Part shown: positions 15,461-25,300 of the stretch, piece by piece | Layout: each line of letters starts with the position of its first letter | Position numbering within the stretch: the stretch's first letter is position 1 | Origin: Draconibacterium orientale | GTDB lineage: Bacteria; Bacteroidota; Bacteroidia; Bacteroidales; FEN-979 | NCBI GenBank assembly: GCA_020719165.1 | Contig: DYQT01000004.1 | Span: 1 to 42,324, forward strand | Length of the DNA: 42,324 bases | Direction of reading: 5' to 3' | The notes under the pieces: generated by a model | What the model saw: only the letters and a program-made list of their open reading frames with translations | What the model was told of the DNA's origin: nothing | Databases searched by the model: none | Translations under genes and position numbers: made by a program

Positions 15461-16618
15461 ATGTCGAAAAGAGATTTTTACGAAATCCTTGAGGTAAGCA
15501 AAGATGCATCGCCTGAAGAGCTGAAAAAAGCCTATCGCAAGCAGGCTATCAGATTCCATCCGGATAAAAACCCCGGAAAAAAGGATGCAGAGGAAAAATT
15601 CAAGGAGGCAGCCGAAGCGTATGAAGTGCTGAGCGATCCGAACAAACGCCAGCGCTATGATCAGTATGGTCATGCCGGCATGGGCAACGGTGGTTATGGT
15701 GGCGGAGGCATGAACATGGAAGATATTTTCAGCCACTTCGGAGACATTTTCGGCGGCGGTGGCGGAAACGACCCCTTTAGCTCATTCTTTGGGGGTGGCG
15801 GCAGAAGAGGAAAAACAGTGAACCGTGGTTCTAACCTTCGCGTTAAAGTAAAACTCACCCTCGAAGAGATTGCCAACGGTGTTGAAAAGAAAATCAAGGT
15901 AAATAAATATCTCTCCTGTAAAACCTGCAAAGGTACAGGCGCCAAAGGCGGAAGTTCTTTCACCACCTGCTCAACCTGCAAAGGATCAGGCCATGTATCA
16001 CGTGTTGCATCAACGTTTCTCGGACAGATGCAAACCACCCAAACCTGTCCCAATTGCGGTGGTGAAGGTCAGATCATTACAGATAAATGCACCGATTGTG
16101 CCGGCAACGGTGTGGTAAAAGGGGAAGAGGTAATCTCCATCCGGATTCCTGCTGGTGTTTCGGAGGGCATGCAACTTTCGATGAGCGGAAATGGCAATGC
16201 GGCGGCACGCAGCGGAATCGCCGGCGATCTTTTAATCCAGATCGAAGAAATTCGCCATGAACGATTTGAGCGGGATGGCAACAACCTGCTGTATGAGCAT
16301 TATATCACATTTACCGAGGCGGCACTCGGCAGCAGTGCAGAAATCCCGACCATTGAGGGGAAAGTAAAGATAAAAATAGACCCCGGTACGCAAAGTGGTA
16401 AAGTTTTACGTTTGCGGGGCAAAGGTCTCAGCAGCATCAACGGTTACGAAGGCAAAGGCGATCTCCTCATCAGCATCATTATCTGGACACCGAAAACCCT
16501 TACCAAAGAGGAGCGGCAAATGCTTGAAAAATTAGGCAACTCCGACAATTTCAAACCATCGCAGGAACCAAGGGATAAAAACATTTTTTCCCGGATGAAA
16601 GATCTGTTCGAACAATAA
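15461..16618 (+). CDS. dnaJ: Chaperone DnaJ (Hsp40)
   Basis: DnaK co-chaperone that delivers unfolded clients and stimulates ATP hydrolysis. 385 residues with the full type I layout: J domain with HPD at 33-35; Gly/Phe-rich linker ([13 protein letters not shown]... [10 protein letters not shown]); zinc-binding region 153-217 with four CxxCxGxG repeats ([32 protein letters not shown]); then C-terminal client-binding domains ([19 protein letters not shown]). All eight cysteines are present. Operon with grpE; the ABC transporter genes follow after 8 bases. Confidence 0.97.
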   Translation: MSKRDFYEILEVSKDASPEELKKAYRKQAIRFHPDKNPGKKDAEEKFKEAAEAYEVLSDPNKRQRYDQYGHAGMGNGGYGGGGMNMEDIFSHFGDIFGGGGGNDPFSSFFGGGGRRGKTVNRGSNLRVKVKLTLEEIANGVEKKIKVNKYLSCKTCKGTGAKGGSSFTTCSTCKGSGHVSRVASTFLGQMQTTQTCPNCGGEGQIITDKCTDCAGNGVVKGEEVISIRIPAGVSEGMQLSMSGNGNAAARSGIAGDLLIQIEEIRHERFERDGNNLLYEHYITFTEAALGSSAEIPTIEGKVKIKIDPGTQSGKVLRLRGKGLSSINGYEGKGDLLISIIIWTPKTLTKEERQMLEKLGNSDNFKPSQEPRDKNIFSRMKDLFEQ

Positions 16619-16626
16619 CCCACAAC

Positions 16627-17556
16627 ATGCCGGATTTATTCTCTGCCCATTCTGTTTCAAAACAGTATTCGAACCACAAAGCACTCGACAAGGTAACCAT
16701 CCATGTGCCTGAAAACCATATTTTCGGACTGCTGGGACCAAACGGTGCAGGAAAAACAACCCTAATCCGAATCATCAATCAGATTATTGCCCCCGATGAA
16801 GGCACACTAACCTTTATGGGAAGAAACCTCCAGCCTAACGATATCGCACTCATCGGGTATCTGCCCGAAGAGAGGGGTTTATACAAGAAAATGACGGTTG
16901 GAGAACAATCCATGTACCTCGCTCAACTCAAGGGACTAAGCCATCATGAAGCGCAAAAGCGATTGAAATACTGGTTTGAGAAGTTTGAAATCAAAGGATG
17001 GTGGAATAAAAAAGTTGAAGAACTTTCAAAGGGAATGCAACAAAAAATCCAGTTTCTGGTAACCATCATCCATGAACCGAAACTGCTCATTTTTGACGAA
17101 CCCTTCAGCGGATTCGACCCGATTAATGCCAACATGATGAAAGAGGAGATTCTGTCTCAAAAAGAGAAAGGCGCTACGATCATATTTTCGACACATAACA
17201 TGTCGTCCGTTGAAGAGCTTTGCGATGATATCGCATTGATTAACCGGTCGAAAGTAGTGTTGGACGGATCTGTCAGAAACATCAAGAAGACATTTAAAAC
17301 AAACACCTTTGGGATAAGCTACAACTCGTGGGATGGAACGCTGAATTCAATTCTGCCAGCCGGGTATGAAATATTGCAGGAAAGTGAGGATGCTGATCAC
17401 CGGCACGCTCAGATCAAATTGCCACCCGATGCCTCCCCCAACGATCTGATTTCTGCCATGCTACCATTCGTTACAATTTACTCAGTAAACGAGAAGATTC
17501 CCAGCATGAACGATATTTTTATCCAGGCAGTTACCAGGCAAACATCTCCAAACTAA
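16627..17556 (+). CDS. ABC transporter ATP-binding protein (NatA-like)
   Basis: Cytoplasmic ATPase of an ABC-2 type exporter. 309 residues: Walker A GPNGAGKT (near 37-44), Q-loop region YLPEERGLYKKMTVGEQ, ABC signature LSKGMQQK (near 133), Walker B LLIFDEPFSGFDP (near 153), and H-loop FSTHNMSS. The C-terminal 80 residues are a DUF4162-type extension typical of this NatA-like group. The permease gene starts 12 bases downstream. NatAB of Bacillus exports Na+, but substrate cannot be inferred here. It lies 8 bases after dnaJ and is probably co-transcribed with grpE-dnaJ. Confidence 0.92.
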   Translation: MPDLFSAHSVSKQYSNHKALDKVTIHVPENHIFGLLGPNGAGKTTLIRIINQIIAPDEGTLTFMGRNLQPNDIALIGYLPEERGLYKKMTVGEQSMYLAQLKGLSHHEAQKRLKYWFEKFEIKGWWNKKVEELSKGMQQKIQFLVTIIHEPKLLIFDEPFSGFDPINANMMKEEILSQKEKGATIIFSTHNMSSVEELCDDIALINRSKVVLDGSVRNIKKTFKTNTFGISYNSWDGTLNSILPAGYEILQESEDADHRHAQIKLPPDASPNDLISAMLPFVTIYSVNEKIPSMNDIFIQAVTRQTSPN

Positions 17557-17568
17557 GGCAACACCGAC

Positions 17569-18939
17569 ATGAACAAAATCCTACTCATTATTCAGCGGGA
17601 ATATCTCACACGGGTCAGGAAGCGCTCCTTCCTGGTGATGACCATTCTGGGCCCCTTGCTGATGGCAGCTACCATCGTGATCCCGGTTTACCTGGCAACC
17701 CGAAACAACGAAACCAAATCGATTGCCGTTCTCGATGAAACAGGAATTTTTCATAATAAATTCAAAGATTCCGAAAGCATCAAATTTCATTACCTTGTAA
17801 GTGACATTGCTACAGCCAAGGCCAACTTATCTAAATCCGGCGACAACGCTCTGCTGTTTATCCCAAAAACAGAGGTCTCCCTGCCATCAAATGCCATTAT
17901 TTATTCGGAAAACACCGTCAGCATCAATGTAACTTCCTATATTCGGAATGTAATGAGCAAGCAAATTGAAGAGTTAAAACTTCAGGCCCAGCTCATGGAG
18001 TTGCAATCCGACAAGAATGAACCAATCGCGGTTGATAAAATCCTCCGATCCATTAAAACTGATATTGACATCAACACCATGAAAATCGGGGAAGATGGAC
18101 AGGAATCAAAAAGTTATACAGAGGTAAACATGATGCTTGGCATGTTTGCAGGCCTTCTTATCTATTTTTTCATCTTTATGTATGGCGCCCAGGTCATGCG
18201 CGGGGTGATCGAAGAAAAAACAAGCAGAATCGTGGAGGTCATCATCTCTTCGGTAAAGCCATTTCAACTGATGATGGGAAAAATTGTTGGCGTTGGTTTG
18301 GTCGGACTCACTCAATTTCTGCTATGGGTCATTCTTACATTCGCGATTGTCACTGCCGTTACTTCCACAATGACCTCCGGAAATGTACAAAAATCGACCA
18401 CAGAACAGATAATTTCACAGCAAAAAGCCATGAATCCTGCCGTATCAGAGGCAATTTCGTCACAAACTGATGATCAGCAAGAGATGAACATTGTGTTGGA
18501 GGCGATTCACTCTGTGAACTTTCCGGTTATGATTGGTGCGTTTATCTTTTTCTTCATCGTTGGCTACCTGCTTTATGCAGCGCTGTTTGCTGCAATTGGC
18601 GGTGCTGTTGACAGTGAAGCAGATACACAGCAGTTTATGTTTCCCATCACCATTCCATTGCTTCTTTCCATCATCATGGCCCAGTATATTATCCGTGATC
18701 CGGATGGGCCTGTAGCATTTTGGCTTTCGATTTTCCCCCTTACTTCACCGGTTATTATGATGATCCGGATTGCGTTCGGCGTTCCGCTTCTTCAGGTTGC
18801 TTTGTCGATGTTTCTCCTGCTTCTTGGGTTTTTCGGAACAACCTGGCTTGCCGGAAAAATTTATCGCACCGGAATCCTGATGTATGGCAAAAAAGTAAGC
18901 TACAAAGAGTTGTGGAAATGGATTCGTTATAAAAATTGA
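17569..18939 (+). CDS. ABC-2 type transporter permease (NatB-like)
   Basis: Membrane partner of the preceding ATPase. 456 residues. One N-terminal membrane segment (VMTILGPLLMAATIVIPVYL, about 23-42) is followed by a soluble extracytoplasmic region (about 45-180). Five or so C-terminal membrane segments follow (MMLGMFAGLLIYFFIFMYG; GLVGLTQFLLWVILTFAIV; VMIGAFIFFFIVGYLLY; FMFPITIPLLLSIIMAQYI; ALSMFLLLLGFFGTTWLAG). This is the ABC2_membrane_3/NatB arrangement. The substrate is unknown. Its stop is only 5 bases from the end of the convergent minus-strand gene, leaving no room for a terminator. Confidence 0.9.
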   Translation: MNKILLIIQREYLTRVRKRSFLVMTILGPLLMAATIVIPVYLATRNNETKSIAVLDETGIFHNKFKDSESIKFHYLVSDIATAKANLSKSGDNALLFIPKTEVSLPSNAIIYSENTVSINVTSYIRNVMSKQIEELKLQAQLMELQSDKNEPIAVDKILRSIKTDIDINTMKIGEDGQESKSYTEVNMMLGMFAGLLIYFFIFMYGAQVMRGVIEEKTSRIVEVIISSVKPFQLMMGKIVGVGLVGLTQFLLWVILTFAIVTAVTSTMTSGNVQKSTTEQIISQQKAMNPAVSEAISSQTDDQQEMNIVLEAIHSVNFPVMIGAFIFFFIVGYLLYAALFAAIGGAVDSEADTQQFMFPITIPLLLSIIMAQYIIRDPDGPVAFWLSIFPLTSPVIMMIRIAFGVPLLQVALSMFLLLLGFFGTTWLAGKIYRTGILMYGKKVSYKELWKWIRYKN

Positions 18940-18944
18940 ATTCT

Positions 18945-19973
18945 CTAACCTTTATCCAGCATTTTCGTCCACTCGTATTTCTTACGCTTTTTCCAATCCC
19001 CCTTGTGATACACATAACTGGCAATAAGGGGCAATACGCTGGTGGCCTCTGCATATACCATCTTTTCATAAACAGTGTCGACCTTGCCCCAACTGGCGGC
19101 TTCTTTCAATGTTGAACTCGAGCAGGCACCATCCCGCGAATCGGCAACAGTGATTTGTACCGCATATTGATGCATGGGAACATCCTTGCCAAGCACCTCT
19201 GCACAGATCACGGTATCCTGAACAAAATTCTTTGGTACTCCCCCTCCGATCATAAACAATCCTGATGTTTTTGCCGCCATCTTGATCAGCGTCAGTTCAA
19301 GAAAATCCTTAACAGAATCGATGGAGACATGCTTCCCGGGATTATCCCACTGGTGTTTTACCAATCCAAAACCGGCACTGCTGTCACTGAACGCCGGACA
19401 AAATATTGGCACATTGTGTTCGTAGCAAACCTGTACCAGTGAATCTTTCTTGACCGAGTTTGTGACAAGCCATTTACCCATTTCACGAATAAACTCTCTT
19501 GATGAATAGGGTCTTGGCTCGAGGGAATTGGCGATGGTGTTGATGGTCCCATCACAATGCTGTAGCTCCTCCTCATCTATATAGGTATCGTAAATCCGGT
19601 CAATGTAATTCGCCCGTAACTCTTTGTCATCGGCATAAGGAGTTCCCTTGTAGTGTTTATAACCCAGCGCTTCAAAAAAGTCCATGTCGACGATGGATGC
19701 GCCTGTGGCCACAATGGCATCGATCATGTTATTTTTAACCATGTCGACATATACCTGCATGCAACCCGCAGCGCTGGTGCTGCCAGCCAGGGTCAGGAAA
19801 ATTGTACAGCCTTTATCCTTGATCATCATGTTGAGAATATCAGCTGCAGCAGCGGTATCACGCGAAGTGAATGACATATCGCGCATGGCATCGATAATCT
19901 GAGTCGAATCTATCGCCTTGATGTCAATATGTTTGACATGTTCTTTTAAAAGGGATTTCTTGTTTTTTTTCAT
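18945..19973 (-). CDS. Deoxyhypusine synthase-like protein (polyamine aminobutyl transferase)
   Basis: 342 residues of the deoxyhypusine synthase (DHS) family. The NAD-site strand and loop (FLTLAGSTSAAGCMQVYVDM, about 59-78) and the active-site lysine (K248 in MIGGGVPKNF, equivalent to GGGVVKHH of eukaryotic DHS) are present, followed by DSRDGACSSSTLKEAASWGKV. Bacteria lack eIF5A, the DHS substrate; bacterial family members are thought to use free polyamines, for example as homospermidine synthase. The neighbour upstream on the same strand is an arginine decarboxylase, supporting a polyamine role. A TAnnTTTG element at 19989-19996 suggests it can also be transcribed on its own. Exact acceptor is unknown. 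Confidence 0.88.
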   Translation of the reverse strand: MKKNKKSLLKEHVKHIDIKAIDSTQIIDAMRDMSFTSRDTAAAADILNMMIKDKGCTIFLTLAGSTSAAGCMQVYVDMVKNNMIDAIVATGASIVDMDFFEALGYKHYKGTPYADDKELRANYIDRIYDTYIDEEELQHCDGTINTIANSLEPRPYSSREFIREMGKWLVTNSVKKDSLVQVCYEHNVPIFCPAFSDSSAGFGLVKHQWDNPGKHVSIDSVKDFLELTLIKMAAKTSGLFMIGGGVPKNFVQDTVICAEVLGKDVPMHQYAVQITVADSRDGACSSSTLKEAASWGKVDTVYEKMVYAEATSVLPLIASYVYHKGDWKKRKKYEWTKMLDKG

Positions 19974-19988
19974 TGCTCAATTTTTTTC

Positions 19989-19996
19989 CAAAATTA
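19989..19996 (-). promoter_or_regulatory. Bacteroidota -7 element of the DHS-like gene
   Basis: On the minus strand this reads TAATTTTG, matching TAnnTTTG, 16 bases before the start codon. A TTTG at 20014-20017 (minus strand) lies 17 bases upstream, near the expected -33 distance. The leader would be very short. Confidence 0.45.
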
Positions 19997-20027
19997 CGAA
20001 TTCAATGCGGGATCAAAAATATTTAAT

Positions 20028-21422
20028 TTAATAACCAAGGATTTTCAGCATCGATTTGAAACTTTGCTCTTTTGACCACAATTTCGTGGTAATCTCCTCA
20101 GTTTCTTCGTCGATGTCGATCAATACATGTTTCGGGGCCGGAATAAGACAATGCTGGACTCCTCCATATCCGCCAATGGCCTCCTGGTAGGCCCCGGTGT
20201 GAAACATCCCAATGTATTGTGCTTCGCTTTGGTTGAACTTGGGCAGATAAACTGCATTGCTATGTTCTTCAGCATTATAAAAGTCTTCACTGTCGCAGGT
20301 GAGCCCTCCAAGAAATACCCGCTCATATTCTACATCCCAGTTATTGATTGCCAAAAGGATAAATTTTTGGTTAATTGCCCAGGTATCGGGAAGTGTGTTC
20401 ATAAAAGAGCTGTCGATCATATTCCATATTTCACGATCATTCTGCCTTTTCTGATCGATTATTGAATAAAGAACCGCACCGCTTTCACCAACTGTAAATG
20501 ATCCGAACTCTGTGAATATATCAGGCTCAGGAATTTCATTACGCTCGCATATGTTTTGAATCTGAGCAATGATCTCCTCAGCCATGTATTCATAATCATA
20601 AACAAAATCAAGTGAATTCTTTATTGGCAATCCCCCACCAATATTCAAAGCAGTGAGTTCAGGGCAAATTTTCTTTAAATCACAATAAACCTGAACACTC
20701 TTGGTCAGTTCATTCCAATAATATGCTTTATCCTTGATGCCGGTGTTGATGAAGAAGTGCAGCATCTTTAACTCAAACTTGGGATTATCTTTTATCTTCT
20801 CAAGATAATAGGGCACGATGTCATTGTACCGGATACCGAGCCGGGAAGTATAAAAATCAAATTTGGGTTCCTCCTCCGATGCAATCCTGATTCCAAGCTT
20901 GACCTTATGCTGTATCTCCTTCTCAATTTTCTCCAATTCAAAAATATTGTCAAGTACCGGGATAACATTGGTAAATCCATTGTTCACAAGGTTTACAATG
21001 TTTTCGATGTACATCGGGCGCTTGAAACCATTGCAAATGATATACCTGTCCTTACTGAACAAGCCCCTTTCAGCCAGGTCTTCGATAATGTTGATATCAA
21101 AAGCAGAGGAGGTTTCAAGATGCACCTCATTTTTAAGCACCTCCTCCAGCACAAAGTTGAAATGCGAGCTTTTGGTGCAATAACAATAATGGTAGTCCCC
21201 CTGATAATCTACTTTGGCCATGGCAACATTAAACAACCTCTTTGCACGCTGAATTTGAGAGGTGATCTTCGGCAGGTAACTTATTTTCAATGGAGTGCCA
21301 TACTGTTTAATGATATCCATCAAGGGAACATCGTGAAAATAAAGTTCATTCTCTATAACCTTAAACTCCGGTTGAGGAAAGTCAAAAGTTTGTTCAATCA
21401 GGTCAATATATTTATTTTTCAT
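20028..21422 (-). CDS. speA: Arginine decarboxylase (short type, PLP fold III)
   Basis: PLP-dependent decarboxylase, probably making agmatine from arginine at the head of polyamine synthesis. Fold type III features: Lys in HYCYCTKSSHF (about residue 84) as the likely PLP lysine, glycine loop ALNIGGGLPIKN as phosphate site, and GLTCDSEDFY plus HTGAYQEAIGGYGG near the C-terminus, as in this decarboxylase group. At 464 residues it is much shorter than E. coli SpeA (about 630-660), lacking the inserted helical and C-terminal regions. Diaminopimelate or carboxynorspermidine decarboxylase activity cannot be excluded. The DHS-like gene lies 54 bases downstream. A possible minus-strand TAACTTTG element is at 21501-21508. 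Confidence 0.82.
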   Translation of the reverse strand: MKNKYIDLIEQTFDFPQPEFKVIENELYFHDVPLMDIIKQYGTPLKISYLPKITSQIQRAKRLFNVAMAKVDYQGDYHYCYCTKSSHFNFVLEEVLKNEVHLETSSAFDINIIEDLAERGLFSKDRYIICNGFKRPMYIENIVNLVNNGFTNVIPVLDNIFELEKIEKEIQHKVKLGIRIASEEEPKFDFYTSRLGIRYNDIVPYYLEKIKDNPKFELKMLHFFINTGIKDKAYYWNELTKSVQVYCDLKKICPELTALNIGGGLPIKNSLDFVYDYEYMAEEIIAQIQNICERNEIPEPDIFTEFGSFTVGESGAVLYSIIDQKRQNDREIWNMIDSSFMNTLPDTWAINQKFILLAINNWDVEYERVFLGGLTCDSEDFYNAEEHSNAVYLPKFNQSEAQYIGMFHTGAYQEAIGGYGGVQHCLIPAPKHVLIDIDEETEEITTKLWSKEQSFKSMLKILGY

Positions 21423-21500
21423 CGAAAATAAATTAAAAGTAAGTCAATTGGATGATAAGAAATTATACGATCCAAATCACCCGGATGTAACATTTGCCGA

Positions 21501-21508
21501 CAAAGTTA
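21501..21508 (-). promoter_or_regulatory. Candidate -7 element for speA
   Basis: The minus strand reads TAACTTTG (TAnnTTTG), giving a leader of about 75 bases to the speA ATG. No matching TTG was found at the right distance. If used, the divergent plus-strand gene must start further right than its longest open frame. Confidence 0.35.
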
Positions 21509-21525
21509 AGCCAATAGATGTAAAA

Positions 21526-22179
21526 ATGAACAGCCTTGTTAAAAAAACAACTGGTTTTCTTAATATTTGTAATTTTGGCACTTCCATTCTCAACCTCCAT
21601 TCATCAATAACAAGCACAAAATTGAGATTAAAAGAAGAATCACAACCCACCTCCATCGATGATTTTCTTCTCATTGAAATGTCGAGGAGAAACACCGACA
21701 TGGTTGCCGATCTGGTAATGCAAAAGCCAGCATTGTTCGATGAGCTTTTTAAGGCATACCTGCGCAACGAAGAGCCGGTGAGTCGCAGGGCAGCGTGGGT
21801 TGTTGATCTTGTAACGGAAAAATTTCCTGAGTTACTATGTCCTCATCTCCATCAGATCCTTTCAATGCTCCCAAAATTCAGGCATGACGGACTAAAACGG
21901 CACTCGCTTCGAATGCTTGCCCGATCGCCCCTCCCCGACGGAGACGAATTGGGAAAACTGATTACAATTTGCTTTGAGTGGCTCCTTTCACCCAGAGAGG
22001 CTGTCGCCGCAAAAATATATTGTATGGACTTACTCTTCAGGATATCCAGGATCGAACCTGACCTGAAGAATGAACTGGCCGATTCTATCGAATATCGGAT
22101 GCCGGAAGAAACCGCCGGGTTTAAAAACAGGGGTCAAAAAATGCTAAACAAACTCTATTCGGAACTCAACAGCCCTTGA
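21526..22179 (+). CDS. HEAT-repeat-like hypothetical protein
   Basis: An all-helical protein of Bacteroidota type with no assigned function. The conserved-looking part begins at SIDDFLLIEMSRRNTDMVAD and continues through two or three HEAT-like helical pairs (EEPVSRRAAWVVDLVTEKFP; HDGLKRHSLRMLARSPLPDG; WLLSPREAVAAKIYCMDLLF). The start is uncertain. The frame is open from TTG 21448; 21526 is the first ATG. A plus-strand TAATTTTG at 21570-21577 suggests a true start further down, at TTG 21622 or ATG 21679, and the N-terminal residues before SIDDF look like translated intergenic DNA. It is divergent from speA. HEAT-like arrays usually bind proteins; partner unknown. Confidence 0.7.
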   Translation: MNSLVKKTTGFLNICNFGTSILNLHSSITSTKLRLKEESQPTSIDDFLLIEMSRRNTDMVADLVMQKPALFDELFKAYLRNEEPVSRRAAWVVDLVTEKFPELLCPHLHQILSMLPKFRHDGLKRHSLRMLARSPLPDGDELGKLITICFEWLLSPREAVAAKIYCMDLLFRISRIEPDLKNELADSIEYRMPEETAGFKNRGQKMLNKLYSELNSP

Positions 22180-22234
22180 AATGGCTGATAATTGACCCAT
22201 TCCAATCACAATTCAAATCTCAATTTTAATTATA

Positions 22235-22265
22235 TTGGTTATTTCCAAGGAATTTTATAATTTTG
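22235..22265 (+). promoter_or_regulatory. Promoter of secDF (-33 TTG and -7 TAATTTTG)
   Basis: TAATTTTG at 22258-22265 matches TAnnTTTG and has a TTG at 22235-22237, a 20-base spacer close to the Bacteroidota norm. It is the best-formed promoter in the window, 53 bases before the secDF start. Confidence 0.65.
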
Positions 22266-22317
22266 CACCCTCAAAAAAAAAGGCTTAAGAAATACAATCC
22301 ATTTAAATTTAGAACTC

Positions 22318-25300
22318 ATGCAGCACAAAGGCGTTGTTAAATTTTTTGCGATCACCTTCATATTGGTTTGTTTATTCCAGTTATCGTTCACATTCATCAG
22401 TTACTATTATTCAGGTAAATCAGACGATTACGCGAATTCCCCCCAGGTGAAAACGATGGCCACCAGAATGGCACAAGGCAATCCGATCAAAGAAGAATAT
22501 TTTTACGACTCGATTTCCAAATCGCGGTTGGAATACTTCAATGATTCCATGGCCTCTGTATCTGTTTACAACATACTCCTGAAGCAATTTACGCTGAAGG
22601 ATGTTCGTGAACGCGAAATAAACCTGGGTCTCGACCTCAAGGGTGGCATGAACGTGACCATGGCAGTTTCTGTTCCCGATGTAATCCGTGCCTTATCAGG
22701 TTATAATCAGGATCCTACCTTTTTGAAGTCGCTGCAAAAAGCCATTGACAAGGAAAAAACCAGTACCCGTGACTTTGTTGACCTTTTTGCTGAATCGTTC
22801 AAGGAGACTGATCCCAATGCCAAATTAGCTGCCATTTTTAATACGGTAGAACTTAAAGACAAAATTAACTATAATTCCACAAATGATGATGTCATTAAAG
22901 TCATCCGTGAAGAAAGCAATGCAGCCATCGACCGCACATACAACATCCTCACCACCCGTATTGACCGGTTTGGTGTTGTTCAGCCCAACATACAAAAACT
23001 GCAAACAGCCGGTCGTATTCTCATTGAACTCCCGGGAATCAAAGACCCGGAGCGCGTTCGTAAACTTTTACAGGGAACTGCTCAGCTTGAATTTTGGGAA
23101 ACCTATCAATTCCCAACACTGCAGCCCTATTTTACCGAAGCCAACACGAAATTAACCGCAATCCTTGCTGCAAGCCAGGATTCAGTAAAAGTTGACAGCT
23201 CACTCTTAGCCGACACTGCCGCTGCGAACAAAGCAATAGCATCAAAACAGACAGTGGCCGCGAAAACGGAAACAGTTAAAAAAGGTGACACTGCCGCAAC
23301 AGATACCTCAAAAGGCAATGCCCTCCTGAAGCAACTTAACAAGGATACTTCAAAAACATCCGCTGCAAACAAGCAAAAAGAGTCATTTGAAGACTATGCG
23401 CAGAAAAACCCGTTGTTTGCATACCTGAACCCTGCAATATATCAAAATAAAGATGGCCAATACGTAGCAGGTCAAACAGCCATGGTAGGCCGCGCTTTCA
23501 TCAAAGATACCGCCCGGGTAAACTATATGCTTCGCGCAACAAAAAGCATGTTCCCGCGCGATATGAAACTGGCCTGGACGGTTAAACCACGCTCAGAATC
23601 AAAAGATGTTCTTGAACTCGTAGCCCTTAAAGTTACTTCACGCGATGGCTCTCCGGCTCTTGGTGGAGATGTGATCGTGGCAGCTCGTCAGGATTATGAC
23701 CAGAACGGACGTGTTGAGGTCTCTATGTCAATGAACAGTGAGGGTGCCCGTATCTGGAAACGGATTACCGGTGATAATGTTGGAAAACAGGTCGCCATCG
23801 TTCTCGATGGTTATGTTTACAGCTATCCCAATGTGAACGGAGAAATCCCCAACGGAATGTCATCCATCACCGGAGGCGAAATGACCGTTGAAGAAGCGCT
23901 TGACCTTGCCAACATCCTCAAAGCCGGAAAACTTCCGGCACCTGCACGAATCGTAGCTGAAGAAATCGTCGGACCATCGTTGGGTCAGGAATCTATCAAC
24001 GCCGGTCTTCTCTCATTTATCATCGCTTTTATCGGTGTTCTGCTTTACATGTCGCTCTATTACAATGGCGCCGGACATGTGGCTGATATTGCCCTTTTCG
24101 CCAACGTATTCTTCCTCTTTGGTGTTTTGGCTTCCATCGGTGCAGTTCTTACACTTCCCGGTATTGCTGGTATCGTGCTCACCTTAGCGATGGCGGTTGA
24201 CTCGAACGTAATTATCTACGAGCGAATGCGTGAAGAAATTCGAGCAGGGAAAGGCATGCGGCTCGTTGTCAAAGACGGATTCCATCATGCGCTGTCTGCC
24301 ATTATCGACGGCCACGTTACTACCATCCTCACAGGTATTGTACTGTATATTTTTGGATCAGGCCCCGTTCAAGGGTTTGCAACTACGCTTGTTATTGGTT
24401 TGCTTCTGTCTCTGTTCTCATCCATCTTCATTGCCCGTCTCATATTTGAATGGATGCTCGACCGCAATATGACCATCACCACAGGCAATAAATACACGAT
24501 GGATCTTTTCCAGCACACCAAAATAGACTTCATTGGCATGCGGAAAAAAATGTATATTCTCTCCCTCGCGATTATTGTTCCCGGACTGATCAGCCTCGCA
24601 GTAAGAGGTCTGGATCCCGGTCTTGATTTTACGGGTGGACGCAGCTACATTGTCCGTTTCGACCAGAGTGTTTCAACAACTGATATTCGCGAATCGCTTC
24701 GCAAAACATTCGGGGAATCTCCTGAAGTAAAAACATTCGGACCGAAAAACCAGGTGAAGATTACCACCAAGTTTATGATCAACGAACGTGGACAACAATC
24801 GGATTCAATTGTCAGCAACAGGCTTTTCGACGGGGTCAAGGGTTTTTATAAAACACCGTTAACCATTGTTGATTTTAAAGCAAATGTTCCGGGAAAAATC
24901 GTTGGTGAACTCAGTTCGCAACGTGTTGACCCAACCATCTCCTACTCCCTGATCTGGAAAGCTTTCATGGCTGTTTTATTCTCCCTCGTTATCATATTTA
25001 TATATATTGCGCTCCGGTTTAAGAACTGGCAGTTTGGGCTTGGCGGGGTAACGGCACTTTTCCACGATTCACTGATTATCATTGGCGTATTTTCCCTGTT
25101 CTACGGAGTGTTGCCATTCAGCATGGAAGTTGATCAATCGTTCATCGCCGCGCTGCTCACCATCATCGGCTATTCTATTATGGATACCGTTATCATCTTC
25201 GACAGAATTCGTGAATACAGGGCGCTATACCCCAAAAGGGAACTCAAACTCAATATCAACGCAGCTATCAACAGTACCCTTGGCCGAACCATTAACACCT

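Noticed and set aside
18945-19973. DHS-like gene as eukaryotic or archaeal contamination
   Set aside because: Its neighbours and promoter element are bacterial, and bacterial DHS-like proteins are well known.
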